A program made the translations under genes and the position numbers. The notes under the pieces were generated by a model. It had not been told where the DNA came from. It made no database searches and worked only from the letters and a program-made list of their open reading frames with translations. From Uloborus plumipes (taxonomy: Eukaryota; Arthropoda; Arachnida; Araneae; Uloboridae), in the NCBI GenBank assembly GCA_038373865.1, contig JAXGGA010005183.1:1-64000 (forward strand): 64,000 bases of DNA, given 5' to 3'. Positions 1 to 11,323 of the stretch are shown one piece after another (the stretch's first letter is position 1; every line of letters starts with the position of its first letter).

Positions 1-261
1 GAGAACTGATTTTTGATCCCCCCCCCCCCGACCTCCCGGCAACAGTGAGCATTGCGCAACCTTGATTTCCAGTTTACTGTATGTACACTTAGCTTAACAC
101 CTGAGCCTATAAAATAAGTGCGTTCTAAACTGAAATTCTAGATACTCCACTACCCCTTCTTTTTACGCCTTGGATATTGTGGAACAATGACAACAGTCTA
201 TTCTTTACATTACACATTTCTAATGAAATCTTAAACCATGTAAGAACAAATTTACACTTAC

Positions 262-695
262 TTCTTCTTACAAGCCATACCATCGTTGTAAAATGGTTTC
301 AACATAGTATTTTTGGAATCAAACTTCGTTCGCCAGGCTCCTTTGAAATAGGCAGCGGTCAGAAGCACAAAAGCAGTCGTCTCGTCAGCCGAGTCCTTAA
401 GACAGTCTATTTTGCCACGAGTCTTCTGCTTTATCCACGTGTTGATTTCTTGAAGAATCGAAGGCTGCGTAAAATCAACCTCGTGAACAAAAGCTTCATA
501 CAGCTTTTGAACATCAAATTTATATTCTGGAATGAGGAGAATGTCCTTGTTCACCAGTAGAGCGCATGCAGTGCTTAGGACATTTTCAGCAGAGTTGAAT
601 TTCGGTAAAATTTCAGACAAGTAGTAGAAGAAAGAAATATGGACAAATTCGCCCATGAAGTTGGCTTCTTGATAACCCAATGCCTCTTTCAGCTC
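262..695 (-). CDS. Serpin coding exon 2
   Basis: Acceptor AG at 697-696 follows a short pyrimidine run; the exon opens with ELKEALGYQEANF, which fits directly after the Q codon ending exon 1. It runs through the helix F and strand 3A blocks to ACKK and ends in phase 2 before GTAAGT. The next exon should supply the continuation of strand 3A and is outside the window. Confidence 0.85.
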
Positions 696-2911
696 CTATA
701 AGAGAAGTTAAACAGTTTTAAACATTAATGATATGTAATAAGAATAAAAACGACAAAACATATTACTGTAATACAAATTATCCCCAATGGCTTATGATTA
801 ATTTATCAACCCTTTCTAGAGTTAAGACCTCGGTGCAAGATGTGAACAGCTACATTTTTTACTTTTTTACACTAACCTGTATGAAGAAAAATATAATCTT
901 TCATTCGGCACAATAGTAAGATGACTCCAAGCAATATTTTGTTAGATGTAGAAGGAAAAGGGCTATAGGGTGAATATCAGGAAAAGTACCAATTTGACCA
1001 TGGAAATTTTCAATTTTTAAAGATACTTAGAAAATAAAATTACTAGGGTATTTCAAATACTCATGAGTAACAATTTATTTTAATAACTAGGGGCATGGTC
1101 AAACTGAACATTTACCCCCATTTTGGGGGGGTTGGTTTTGAGCGTTACCGACATGATGAGAATGCTACCGATCTGACAAATATTACAGATTTACACTTAA
1201 TGTACAAAAGTAAACACTTTCACTACCTCTTATGTTTAAAAAGAAAATAATTATTATTTAGCATATAGTAATATTTACACAGACTGAACATTTTTTTTTG
1301 CTTCATAAATAAAATTAGAGACTAATTAAAAGTTAGTTAAAGTTTAAATAAGTGCGACAAAGTTTTTTTCAAACAGATAAATAGATTAATAGTTAAAAAT
1401 TAAAATAAAATAAAATTCTTAATGCAATCTTAAAAAACAAAATCAATTCAAGACAGTCAGAGTTTGGCGGGGGAGGGAGATTTGCACTGAACTGTTCGTA
1501 ATTTTCCATTAAAAAATTATATTTTTGGGTACAGTAGTTACGAACGAAAGTCTGAGTATTGATGTAAAAGAAAAGAGGGTGAAAAATGGCAATAATTTTG
1601 TTTGAAAAATCAAATTTTACGGAAAATTAATGTTTTTGAAGCATTAAAAAAACAATAAGTAAACTGCTTCCAATAATGGGAAAATTTGGCAGGAAAAACG
1701 ATGCACTTGAAATTATCTTTGTACTTCAAAAACTCAACTCAACAAACTCATAACACGAAGAAAGAATTGCGAAAAAACATAGATAACGCACGCATCAGTT
1801 TCGTAACAAATATCTTTTACTTCGACGCTGCCGACATGACCGCTGCCGACATGACAAATTTCCCGCAAAATGATGGCTGAACATTCCTAATTGAAGATTC
1901 AAAAATAAAAACACGTTATTATGTCCACGACAATAGGTTTCTTTTCCATTATGCAAAATAGATTGAAAAATTAATTTATTTTGTGTCTTAATTTCCGCTG
2001 CCGACATGACACTTCATTTGGTAGGAACGGAAAAGTCAAGATTGAACAAATCTTACTTGTAATTCAGTGCCACTGAAATGAAAATTTTCGATCGAAACTT
2101 AAACATCATATATTAGGGCTTCACCCAGCGCACTTTATTAATACCAAAAAATGTTTTGTCTTGAAATAATCATCGTGCAAGTTTGCCTCTCGTCATGTTA
2201 TGAAAACTTGTGACAAGCAGCAGAAATTGCATTTTTTTATCAATATAAATTCATTTTATCTAAAACACAGGGACGTCATTTCGAAATTTTCCAGGGGGGG
2301 GGGGGGCAAAGGCTGCATACACAATGTAAAATTTACCAAAAAGTGGCAAAAACCACGCCCACTTATATGCTACTACATTGATTTCCCATAGTCAGGGGGG
2401 GGATTGACCCCCTGCCCCCCTAAATAACGGGCCTGCTAAAATACGAGAGTTAATCTTCATATACGAACAAAAAAAACGTTATTTCCTCCAGTATATGTTT
2501 CTGCTGCGATGTTTTACAATCCACAGGATTTTTTTTTTTAATTTGCGATTCGAATGTGTGACGCGCTGCCGACATGACATTGAAGCAATAAAAAGAGTTC
2601 TACTGTCTCGAATGAAAGCAAAATCAAAAAATTTTGTTATGGATTGTATATGCGTCGAAGTTTACAGTATGAAAATAGAAACATTTTAGGCTTTTATTTG
2701 GAAGTGCTTGGAAAATTCATTTGTGACTTAAATTAGCACTTTTCTTGATATTCACCCTATAACAAAACAATTTTCCGAAGATCGCGAAGAAAAACAGTTT
2801 TGAAATAATACAACAAAACTATGAAGTGTTTTATCATAAGACTTGCCCTGTTATCCTATTTGAGCCAAATATTATTTACATTATTATTGAAAACAATTTT
2901 ACTTGGATACT

Positions 2912-2991
<80 letters not shown>

Positions 2992-5900
2992 GAACAAGAA
3001 GGAGCCTAGTAACAATTACTTATGCATCTTTATATTCTTTTAGAAAGTCATTGACATAGGTTTCATAAGAGGTAAACTCTAACCTGTAAAATATAAGGAC
3101 AAGTTGCAAAAGTGAATTTTTAAAACATATTTTACCATTAATGAAATTTTTTGAAAAGTGAAGCCTCATCTTGCACAGATGTCTTCATATATGAAAAGTA
3201 TTCTTCTCAAGCTCATATCAACTTTTAAAATACTCGAAGTAAGCTATTTCGTTTTGAATAGGTAGGATTCTTCAATCGTTAGAGATTGAGAGAAGCTGTA
3301 TCAGATTTACTAGTGGCAGTTTACACTTGCAGGACGCAAGTACATAACGTGAGCGATAAATGACAACATGCGAAAAAGATTCAAAATCTAAGAAAAATTT
3401 GTTTCTCATTTTTTTTTTCAAGAGATCCATTAATTGAACACAATTTTTTTTTAAATTCTTATAAGGTAAAAAAAGACTTATTACGTAAATTTTGAACAGT
3501 GAAAGAATTTATTTTTTTCAAAAAATAAATAAATAAATAAACAAATAAATAAATAAAAATAAATAAATAAAGTCAAAAAATATAACTGCAAATAGTTTAA
3601 ACGCTTTTCTTGGGGTGATGAAGGGGACGTATTTGTTAAACTTATATTTAAACACATAAGTCCACACATATTTTATTAAAATAAAGGGGAAAGCAGAAAG
3701 TTACATCCACTGTCCCTTTAACCTTTTCGCAGCTACTACCCGTCTATAAAAGCTGCGCTTCGCGAGCAGTTTCACTTAAAGGGTAAATGGGTTGTGGGTA
3801 ATAACTTTCCGAAGTTTTCAATTTAAAACTTGCTTTTGCTATATCCTTTTGACATATTCAACTAAACTATGTATTTGAAAATAGCATCGTTCCATGTTGT
3901 TTGATACGGTTCAAATGCTTTTTATTATTCTTCCGCTTATCGTTATCTTACCTAGCACACCTATTTTGGTAAGATCAGAGAAGACATAACGCATGCGTAA
4001 ATGTGCGGAAGGTTTTATCTAAGAAGATAAGACTGCATATGTGACAGCGGCGTCGGTCAGATTTTGGTGTAGGATTCGAAGTGTCAATTGTTTCAAAATT
4101 CCAGGAGCCTGAATATTTAATTTTCTTTTTAAGTTTACGTCTCTGCCATGTGTGTGGAGTGAGAGTCGGATTGATTTTGCGACAAAGGGGTCGGAGGCAT
4201 TGAAGTTCCAGGTTGATTTTCCTTTTACTCCTCCTAAATATTAGGTTGGTGCGTATGAAATGTCGGATTCTTAAGTGATTGTATAAAACTGCATATCTTT
4301 CTTCAAAAGCTGTTTATTCAATCAAAGTATGCTCCATTCGCTTCAATACACTTCTCCCAACGAGATTTTAAAGCGTAGATGCCTGTCTTAAAAAAATTTT
4401 GGTCTTTAGAATTTATAAACTCTGATATCGAGTTTTTTAGACTGTCTTCATTTTCATAGTGTTTGCCCCTTAAAAACAGCTTTAAATGCTTGAAAAAATG
4501 AAAATCGGTCGGCGAGAGATCCGATGAATATGGTGGATGCTGCAAAACTTCATATTCCAGTTCGTTCAGTTTCGCAATTGTTTTGTGTGTCGGCAGAATT
4601 CATATCGGCAATAAACTCAAAAGAAATAACAAAAGGGAAGACCTTCGAGAAAACCTATTTTGCTGAAATGAATCTCTGGCAATGGACAATACGACTATGA
4701 ATGAGGTTATGTCAAAGACAAAAGTATAACGAAAACAGGGAGACAAACGTCCGCATGTGAAGAGAATCTGACATTTCATACGCACCAACCTAATAGCAGT
4801 GTGTCACCTACCACTCTGAGATGGAGAAAAAGAAAAAAAAAAAAAAAAAAGAAAGAAAGAAAAAAAAAAAAAAAAACCAAGCGAATATCTCAGTAGTGAA
4901 AAGGTTAATAATTTACTTATTGAGCATTGAAGAATTGAAGGGCTTGGGAGATGAAGGGGCTTAAAGAATTTTAATAAAAAGATTTATTAAATGTTTTAAA
5001 AGTTTACTTAAAAACGTTGTGTTGAAAAATGAATAACATTTTTCAAAAGTGAATTTAAGTAATCATATTTTCATTCCCGCAGCTTATTAGTTTAAGGTGC
5101 GAAGATAAATTTCTGACACCCTAGTCCTAGTGGTGTAAAACTTCACTTAAATTGTTCAACTTCGTTCCAATGAAGTAACACAATATTTCCAGCAAACATT
5201 TTCATACAATTACCTTATTTTATTCACATGAAGTAATATTTCTTACCATACAATAAGTCTTAACGTTCGACTTATCAATTAAATGCTTTGAAGTTTTCAG
5301 TAATAGGTAAGCATTAATTGAAGAGCTTGGGAGATGCCGGATTTATGTGAAAAAACAGAAATTGCGAGTAATTAAAGTTCAAAGTTTTATTGTTGCAGTT
5401 TCTGCAGCTCTTTTGTTTTCTGGTTTTGTTGTTAAGTGTGCGTATAAAATCGGTCTATCGACATCTACTTTTTGATGTATCAAGTTTTGTTTACTTATCT
5501 GTATCCATTGCTTACCATAGCCCAGAGTGTTCATTTTTTAAAATGTAACATAGCCCCTTCATCCTCCAAGCCCTTCAATTACTAATTATTTTGATTTTCG
5601 ATAGCAGTTGCCGTTGTGGTTCCTTTTTCAGATTGGACGGTGAAGCACCGGGTGGTGGCTCGGTGCTCCACTTCCTCGGACGTCCATCCTCCCCTGCTCC
5701 TTCGAGGGTGCAGGTCCTCGACCTCCGAACCTCCTGGGGTCCATGTCATTGAGAATTAATAAACCTGGGGAGGGTGAAGTATTCAATTCTTGAAATAAAG
5801 ATATGAAGTCACGGGACATATTACAAAGTAAGGTTTTGGAAGAAACCAGGTTCCTTTCACTTGTTTTACGCAAAACATGATTCTCATCCTCGCCTCCTAA

Positions 5901-8900
5901 ATACTAAATGCCTACTGCTTTCTGGTTTTTAGCACAGAGCAAAATTTCTCCCTTGGTTCACAACGCACTGCCATCTATCGGAGTTCTTCGAGACAAGAGA
6001 AATTAACGATTGGTTGATTTCTAAATTTTAATTTAAAAATTAGCCAATCAAAAATGAAATTCGAATATTGTTTAAACTTATCACAATAACAATGGCATCA
6101 TAGGATTGCCGCAAAGGTGGCTCTCAAAGTGGAATCAATGTCTCCCGTAGCGAAACAAATGAAGTAGGCATTTAAAGTATTTAGAAGTTGCTCTCATTCG
6201 CCGATGTTGAACCATGTGACTTGGGATCTTTGTTTCAACTTTTTCTAAGCTAATAATTGTACTTGCTCATTCCATGTACTAATATCTGCTCTAAGGTCTA
6301 TGTCCTGCACACACAATATACTCCCACCCACCTACACACACGTCTACAGACAAACACACATAACTACAGAAGCATATAAACACATTCGTGATTTTGAAAG
6401 CCTTATTTGAATACAAGATGTCAGAATACAATTTATTACTATTGTTGTTATTATTTTAAATTTAATTTTCATGGCTCATTCACTATTCATGACAGATAGA
6501 CGGAGTGAGAGATAAGCTTTTGAAATGATTAAAACAGGATGCTCACCAGCATAATAGTTACAGATTATGATCAGATAGAGGAATTTTTCCTCAAACTTTA
6601 TGATATAATAAGGTAGTGTTATTCCATCATTACACAATAATAAGATACGACGATTCTTCATTTTCTTCTTTATCAACATTATTTCAAGCTCCTCTTTGCA
6701 AAGAGGAATCGCTACAACATTTTATCGTAGATCAAAACGAAACCGAAATAGTATGCCGAAAAATCATTCGGCGTCAAAGGGAATAAAGTGCAGGATTTTT
6801 ACAGGAAATCAAAGATTGAATTCCTGTGATTGATTATCTACTATATATATAGAGAGAGAAGTTCTACAATAAAAGTACAAAATGAAGTCGTAATAAATTA
6901 GGTCAACTAGAAAGTTAATTTCAACAAAACTAGATTCGTTGTAGCAAAAATTTAGTATTTCATCTTTATTTAGCAGCAATGTTACTACCGTTGTCATCTC
7001 CATTTCACAAAATTATTCCCTGAAATTTTATTACATCTGAAACGGTACATTTCTGGAGAGGAGAAAAAAATGAAGCAATAAAAAAACCTTAACTTGTGCA
7101 TTATTCCACGGCTGCAATGTCTTCGACTATTTTTCAACATTTGTTACAAATTTCTTAGGAAATTTACTTCATTATCGTTTTTTGCAATCTAATAATTGAA
7201 TTCACAAAGCATATATCCAACATTAATCATGCTCCCCTCTTAAAGTCTATAGTTTATGCTTTTAGGAACGCGTTGTTTTCAAGTGGGCAGAGTTGGTTGA
7301 TGACGGTGAAGTATCAGTTCCAACAGTCCAACGTCGAAAAAACAATTTTAAGACGTCTCGCTTTTTAATATATCTTTCCCTATAATCTTCTAAGCAGCAC
7401 GCTGGGGCCGGGGGGGGGGGTCTGGCTGCCAAGAGTGGTTGCGTTTTTTACTACGCATAACACTTGTACTAAAAAAATAGTGGATTTTTAAGTCATTTTT
7501 GCGCAATTTCAAGTGAAAAAAAAGTTTTTGACCTCACAATTTCCGATTTTTACAAAATTTGGTGTGAAGAACGCATATACCAAATCCAGTAATCCTGCCA
7601 GCTTTTAGATAACTACTTCAAAAGTTGTGCGAAATACAGAGCTGTTGAAAAAGTTAAAAAATGCGAAAAAAGTTTTTACATGCAACTTCTTTTCGAACTA
7701 TAGCAGAGTAAAATTCCAAAAACCATTGTGAAAGCAAGAAATAGAGCTTTCCATTCATATATTACACAGTATACTTGAGACAGGTTTAAGTTTCTAATTG
7801 CCACATTAAATGGTTAAAAAATCATTTTTTTTACCAGTAAAAATGAGATGCGCAGTAAAAAATGCAACCGCTCTCAGCTGCCAGACACACCGCATGCTGC
7901 TTGCAAGAGCATAGGGAAAGATATATTAAAGAGCCAGACGTCCTAAAATAGTCACTCGAAAACGTTGCTATCTCTTAGATTATAAAAGGGTACATTGCAA
8001 ACTCCTGATGGTGGTTACTCTCAAAAGTTGAATTAATGTGAAGGAAAATAGAAAATATAATGTTTAATGGTAACGTTCTACTTACAGGCATTTTACGCCA
8101 CTTCACTGGTTCAAATTAACTTAGTTAAAATAATGCATGAATAAATTTAATACTTCATACTGGAATTTTAAACACTTGAAATAAAAGAAATGATTCAATT
8201 TGCTAAGTTAATTAGGCGAAGAGTTGATAGTGTAAATAATTAAAGCAAAGTGACAAATAACTATAACTTGTCTACTTGGCACTAGGATGTTAAAAGCTTC
8301 CAATCACGTACGTGAAATATTTTTGAACAGAACTGCCAATACAATGAGGAATTCATGAAAATGGCTAATGATGGCTCCAAACAGCAACCCCCTTTAACTT
8401 CCCCTATCACTTCTTGAAGACACTATAAAATTAAACTAAGTGAATAACATAGTCCTCCTCAAGATTGTAAGATTATTGGCATTCTCCTGCGGGCAAGTTC
8501 TCTTCAAAACTGGTTGAAAAGTTAAAGCCTGCTTGCTAAAATAAAGCATGGGCGAAACAAGTTTACTTCGTGAAGCATCATTATTTGTTTTCAATTTTGC
8601 AAGCGGCCTGCGTGTAAATTGATTTGTGTTTTTTTTCCAAACACAGTGTCAACAATAGCGCGGAGGACACTAAAAATGAAATTTCTGATGCACTCACTTG
8701 AGAAGTATTGCCTCTTGCACCAAAGTATAATGCTCCAAATGCAGATGATACGGTGAAGGGGGAGAAGAAAACATTCTCTTGGGAATCAAAAGTCAGCTCT
8801 CTGTATAAGTTGAAGGCTAGGTAGTTGTTGGCTGTCGCTAGTTGTTTGACATCTTCGTGGGGAAGTGAGATGCGTCGGCGACCACAAGTATCTGTTGTTT

Positions 8901-8949
8901 CACCGAAAGCAAATGTGTATAAAATAAGAGCCGATGTGAGCAGATCCAT
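262..8949 (-). CDS. Secreted serpin (serine protease inhibitor), N-terminal two exons, gene continues off the left edge
   Basis: Two minus-strand exons, 8949-8698 and 695-262, join in phase 0 to give a continuous serpin N-terminal half. The start chosen at 8949 gives MDLLTSALILYTFAFG, a good signal peptide; an in-frame Met at 8979 is the alternative. Family landmarks are the NVFFSPFTVSSAFGALYFGARGNTS block (helix B region), then LKEALGY, then SILQEINTWIKQKTRGKI and the LLTAAYFKGAW block followed by F. These are the usual serpin order: helix A/B, helix D, helix F region, strand 3A. Known role of the family: suicide inhibition of serine or cysteine proteases; the signal peptide suggests secretion, for instance into hemolymph. 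The reactive-centre loop is not in the window, so target and inhibitory status cannot be judged. The exon 2 donor (GTAAGT at 261-256) leaves phase 2, so at least one more exon lies to the left. Identification as a serpin is firm; subfamily unknown. Confidence 0.85.
968..2757. mobile_element. DNA transposon with 4-bp TSD and interspersed 15-bp motif
   Basis: Inverted termini GGGTGAATATCAGGAAAAGT (left) and GGGTGAATATCAAGAAAAGT (right, reverse complement) differ at one of 20 bases and are flanked by TATA at 964-967 and 2758-2761. The 15-mer CGCTGCCGACATGAC occurs four times exactly (1826, 1841, 1996, 2564; the first two in tandem), with diverged copies near 1143 and 1161. No long reading frame resembling a transposase is visible, so it looks non-autonomous. 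Superfamily not assigned; a 4-bp duplication fits groups such as Sola. Confidence 0.75.
2268..2435. mobile_element. 168-bp hAT-like MITE, copy 1
   Basis: Starts CAGGGACGTCATTT and ends AAATAACGGGCCTG, flanked by 8-bp CTAAAACA (2260-2267) and CTAAAATA (2436-2443), one mismatch. It has G and C homopolymer runs near the ends and a conserved CACGCCCACTTATATG core. A second copy lies at 15121-15295. Inserted inside the 968-2757 element. Confidence 0.75.
2913..2990. repeat. (TA)n(TG)n microsatellite
   Basis: A short TA run followed by about 34 uninterrupted TG units. Confidence 0.95.
3521..3571. repeat. (AAAT)n microsatellite
   Basis: A near-perfect AAAT tetranucleotide run with one AAAC interruption. 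Confidence 0.85.
4241..4793 (-). mobile_element. Internally deleted mariner element
   Basis: Inverted ends begin TTAGGTTGGTGCGTATGAAA on both sides and continue with a near-match for about 30 bp. They are flanked by TA at 4239-4240 and 4794-4795, the Tc1/mariner target. Length is 553 bp against roughly 1.3 kb for a full mariner. The 3-prime end of the transposase gene is kept and most of the 5-prime part is gone, with the junction near 4596. Confidence 0.88.
4318..4595 (-). pseudogene. Mariner transposase C-terminal fragment
   Basis: About 91 codons in frame with the transposase C-terminus. It contains the conserved HPPYSSDLSPTDFHFFKHL block, whose Asp in YSSDLSP is the third catalytic residue of the DD34D triad, and it ends SRWEKCIEANGAYFD at the stop, as mariner transposases do. 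The first two catalytic aspartates and the DNA-binding domain are absent, so it cannot be active. Confidence 0.88.
4937..5576. mobile_element. 640-bp DNA transposon with 4-bp TSD; TIR motif repeated internally
   Basis: Left end GAAGGGCTTGGGAGATGAAG and the reverse complement of the right end, GAAGGGCTTGGAGGATGAAG, are flanked by AATT at 4933-4936 and 5577-5580. A third, diverged copy of the terminal motif (GAAGAGCTTGGGAGATG) lies at 5320-5336. No coding sequence is recognised. Confidence 0.7.
5605..5757. repeat. GC-rich islet, possible retroelement fragment
   Basis: About 150 bp, clearly richer in G+C than its AT-rich surroundings and with abrupt edges. On the minus strand it can be read as a proline/glycine/arginine-rich segment that I do not recognise. 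It may be an untranslated part of a LINE; no TSD was found. Confidence 0.3.
7346..7960. repeat. Foldback (long inverted repeat) element, about 600 bp
   Basis: The left arm (about 7346-7490) and right arm (about 7820-7960) are inverted copies. Shared blocks include TTTAATATATCTTTCCCTAT, AAGCAGCA, TCTGGC and GGTTGC[A/G]TTTTTTACT. The left arm also has a ten-base G run. Outer ends and TSD could not be fixed by eye. Confidence 0.6.
8698..8949 (-). CDS. Serpin coding exon 1 (signal peptide to helix B region)
   Basis: Encodes the signal peptide and mature N-terminus through GARGNTSQ. It ends at a GTGAGT donor (8697-8692) after a complete codon. Upstream sequence to 9099 is open but contains a possible AG acceptor near 8990, so a 5-prime UTR intron is possible and the exon boundary on that side is uncertain. 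Confidence 0.75.
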
Positions 8950-9216
8950 GGGCCTAAGCAAAAAAGCATACATTTTGTACATTACTCGCTGCTGCGATAT
9001 AGTCAGGCTCTGATAAGGTGTGCGAGCCCTGACCTTGAAGGCACAACTGTCCCTCATACTGTCCTTACGCAAGATTTCAACTTTTAGCATTGCATTCAAC
9101 TTTTAGTTTGCAACATTAAATTATGAATGTCCTACTATATAATTTTTAATAATTTGATATCATGTTCAAATATACAACAATAAGACATTTTTACAATTTA
9201 TCATTAAAATAGTAAC

Positions 9217-9961
9217 TAGGGATGCACCGATAAGCAAATTGGCCGATTACCGATTAATCGGTAGTTGATAATCGGCCGATTAACCGGTCAAGCCGATTAA
9301 TGATTAAAATGGTTGTTTTTAGTACTACCAATTTCACCATTACAGTTTTTTCTTCGTTTTTTTTACAATTCTAACTTATGAAAAGTTCCTAATTTTTTCT
9401 TCCGTTTTCCTAATTTTCCCAAAATACTCGTAATTGCAAAATTTTATCAAATTTCTCTGAACTAATTTACATTTTATTGTCAATAATATTGCATTAACAC
9501 ATTGCTAATTATGTAAACTAGACATGAAAATTCAAAAAAAAAAAAGGAGCGGAGTCGGTGTGGTGAGCAATCCAATTTTGAAGTTCTTTCAGTTTCAATT
9601 TTTCAATTATTAGTAGCTATGTAATTCAAGACTTTTATTCTTTGTGAAAATTGAAGATTATCTAAAAGCAAGGAGAAACGTATCGACGCATGAAAAATTT
9701 TGCTACATTAACTATGTGTATTTTTATTCAAAATAGGAGAATTAATGTATTAAAAACTTAACCTCAACGGTGAGGATTATTATTACTGTTAATAAAATTA
9801 TTCATCATAATTTCTTAGAAAAGGTTTACTTTAAAAAATAATATTAAAAAAATATTTTTTTCCGCCGATTAATCGGCCCGATTTTGCCGATTATTAATAA
9901 TCGGCAAAGTGGCCGATTATGGCCGATTAATCGGTACTGCCGATTAATCGGTGCATCCCTA
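9217..9961. mobile_element. Non-autonomous hAT element (745 bp)
   Basis: Ends TAGGGATGCACCGAT / ATCGGTGCATCCCTA are exact inverted repeats, flanked by a perfect 8-bp duplication ATAGTAAC (9209-9216 and 9962-9969). Subterminal regions are packed with CCGATTA/TAATCGG units, typical of this abundant hAT MITE type. It lies just upstream of the serpin start, so it could disturb or supply promoter sequence. Confidence 0.9.
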
Positions 9962-10065
9962 ATAGTAACCTTATTATCATTATTGAATGTTGTCCCCACC
10001 TTCGTACGCATCTCCCTTACTGAGCTATCAAAGTTTAGTCTAACTGTTACTAGAGGGTACATATA

Positions 10066-10275
10066 GGGCCGAGGTAGCCCGATCGGCAAGGTGTCGGACT
10101 CGTGACCGGAGGGACCCGGGTTCAATCCCTGCCGATCATTGATCCACCGTCTTGATTAATGGTGACTTGGAGGCGTTAAAAATGTCGTGGTGACAAAGTC
10201 CTCCAAGTGAAACGATACCTCTGGGGGTGCTGGGCCAAGGGGTTTGCTCGACTCTTGGTCTGGTTCAAAAAAGTG
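10066..10275 (+). repeat. tRNA-derived SINE
   Basis: The tRNA-like head has an A-box-like TAGCCCGATCGG (10075-10086) and B box GGTTCAATCCC (10119-10129) at the usual spacing, followed by a non-tRNA body to about 10275. The cloverleaf is not convincing as a functional tRNA, so it is called a SINE. Confidence 0.7.
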
Positions 10276-11323
10276 GAACTTTAATGAATAGAATCGATTT
10301 ATCGTGTACTAATTGAAAAAATTGAAAGAAAATTATGAGAAACATAGAAGTTACGGTGAAAACGAATTTTTCGATGTCATAAGTCGTCATTAACGGGATA
10401 TAATACATTCTTTGTAGCTTAGTACTTGGGAGAAAAACTTCCCATTGCCCATGAAAGTGTTAAAGCTGCCGATGTACTGAAAAATCGGCGTCCTAAAATA
10501 TTTAAAAATGATGCCACTAGCTGATAGATATGTCAAAGGTGAAATTTGTTTCATGTATCCAAAAACCTTTGTCTTAAATAACCTAATTATATTTAACGAA
10601 ATGCCGTGAAACAGTGATGTAACACATGTTTGGTGAAAGAAGTTCAAAAATTAGAAAATATGATTCTTGGTTCTTGTGCTTTCAAAATATTAATAAAAAT
10701 ATAAAAGTTGTAAAGAGTAAATATTCAAACACGAATGCTTGTCAAGGAGCATACTGTTAAACAAAATTTTTGTCACAAAATAGTATCGATTACTAATAAG
10801 AGTTCTAAATTCTCTAAAATCTCTTTCCGCACTTACGATCTAGCACAGTGTTGGCCAGCCTTTTTCTGCCCTAGGGCTGCACTCATATTATAATAATTCT
10901 CAAGGGCCGGAACACACATAAAATTTCGAAATATTTTATTCTTTTCTAAATTGAATGGAAAAACATGGAGCAGGAAAATAATTACAAACCAATCGTTGTT
11001 GTTATCATCACTTGGCTCTTATTTTAATAAATGTTTGTTTTTTTTTAAACCAATATCTAAATATTTGGCTACAAATTTGTAACATTGTTAGTTTTCGTGA
11101 TTTTCGATTTGTATAGGGGGGGAGCATTGTCGAAGTTTTTTAAATTTAAGATTGAACCCCCCTATATTGTTGGAAATGCTTCACTGATCACAAAAATACT
11201 AATTTTTTTTCTGTACTATCAAAATTGAGTAAACTCTAGCCATTTTCTTGTTTTTTACTGTACGGCGCTATATTGGGCTATCGGAGAATTCGGTATCTCA
11301 TTTTTATCCCCATACTAGAGATA

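Larger units (their letters stand above)
3722..4904. mobile_element. TTAA-flanked piggyBac-type element
   Basis: TTAA at 3718-3721 and 4905-4908 flanks short inverted ends (CCTTTTCGCAG on the left, CCTTTTCACTA as reverse complement on the right; seven bases exact). TTAA duplication is diagnostic of piggyBac-like insertion. No piggyBac coding sequence is seen. The mariner at 4241-4793 is nested in it, leaving about 630 bp of its own sequence. The short TIR makes this less certain than the other elements. Confidence 0.45.
696..8697 (-). other. Serpin intron 1, 8 kb, filled with mobile elements
   Basis: The intron between the two serpin exons. It holds a 4-bp-TSD element (968-2757) with a nested MITE, microsatellites, a TTAA-flanked element with a deleted mariner inside (3722-4904), a second 4-bp-TSD element (4937-5576) and a foldback (about 7346-7960). 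In 5760-7340 and 7970-8690 I see only AT-rich sequence without supportable genes. Confidence 0.7.

Noticed and set aside
2821..3009. Open frame ending in a long Cys-Val repeat
   Set aside because: It is the TG microsatellite read in frame; no start context or homologue.
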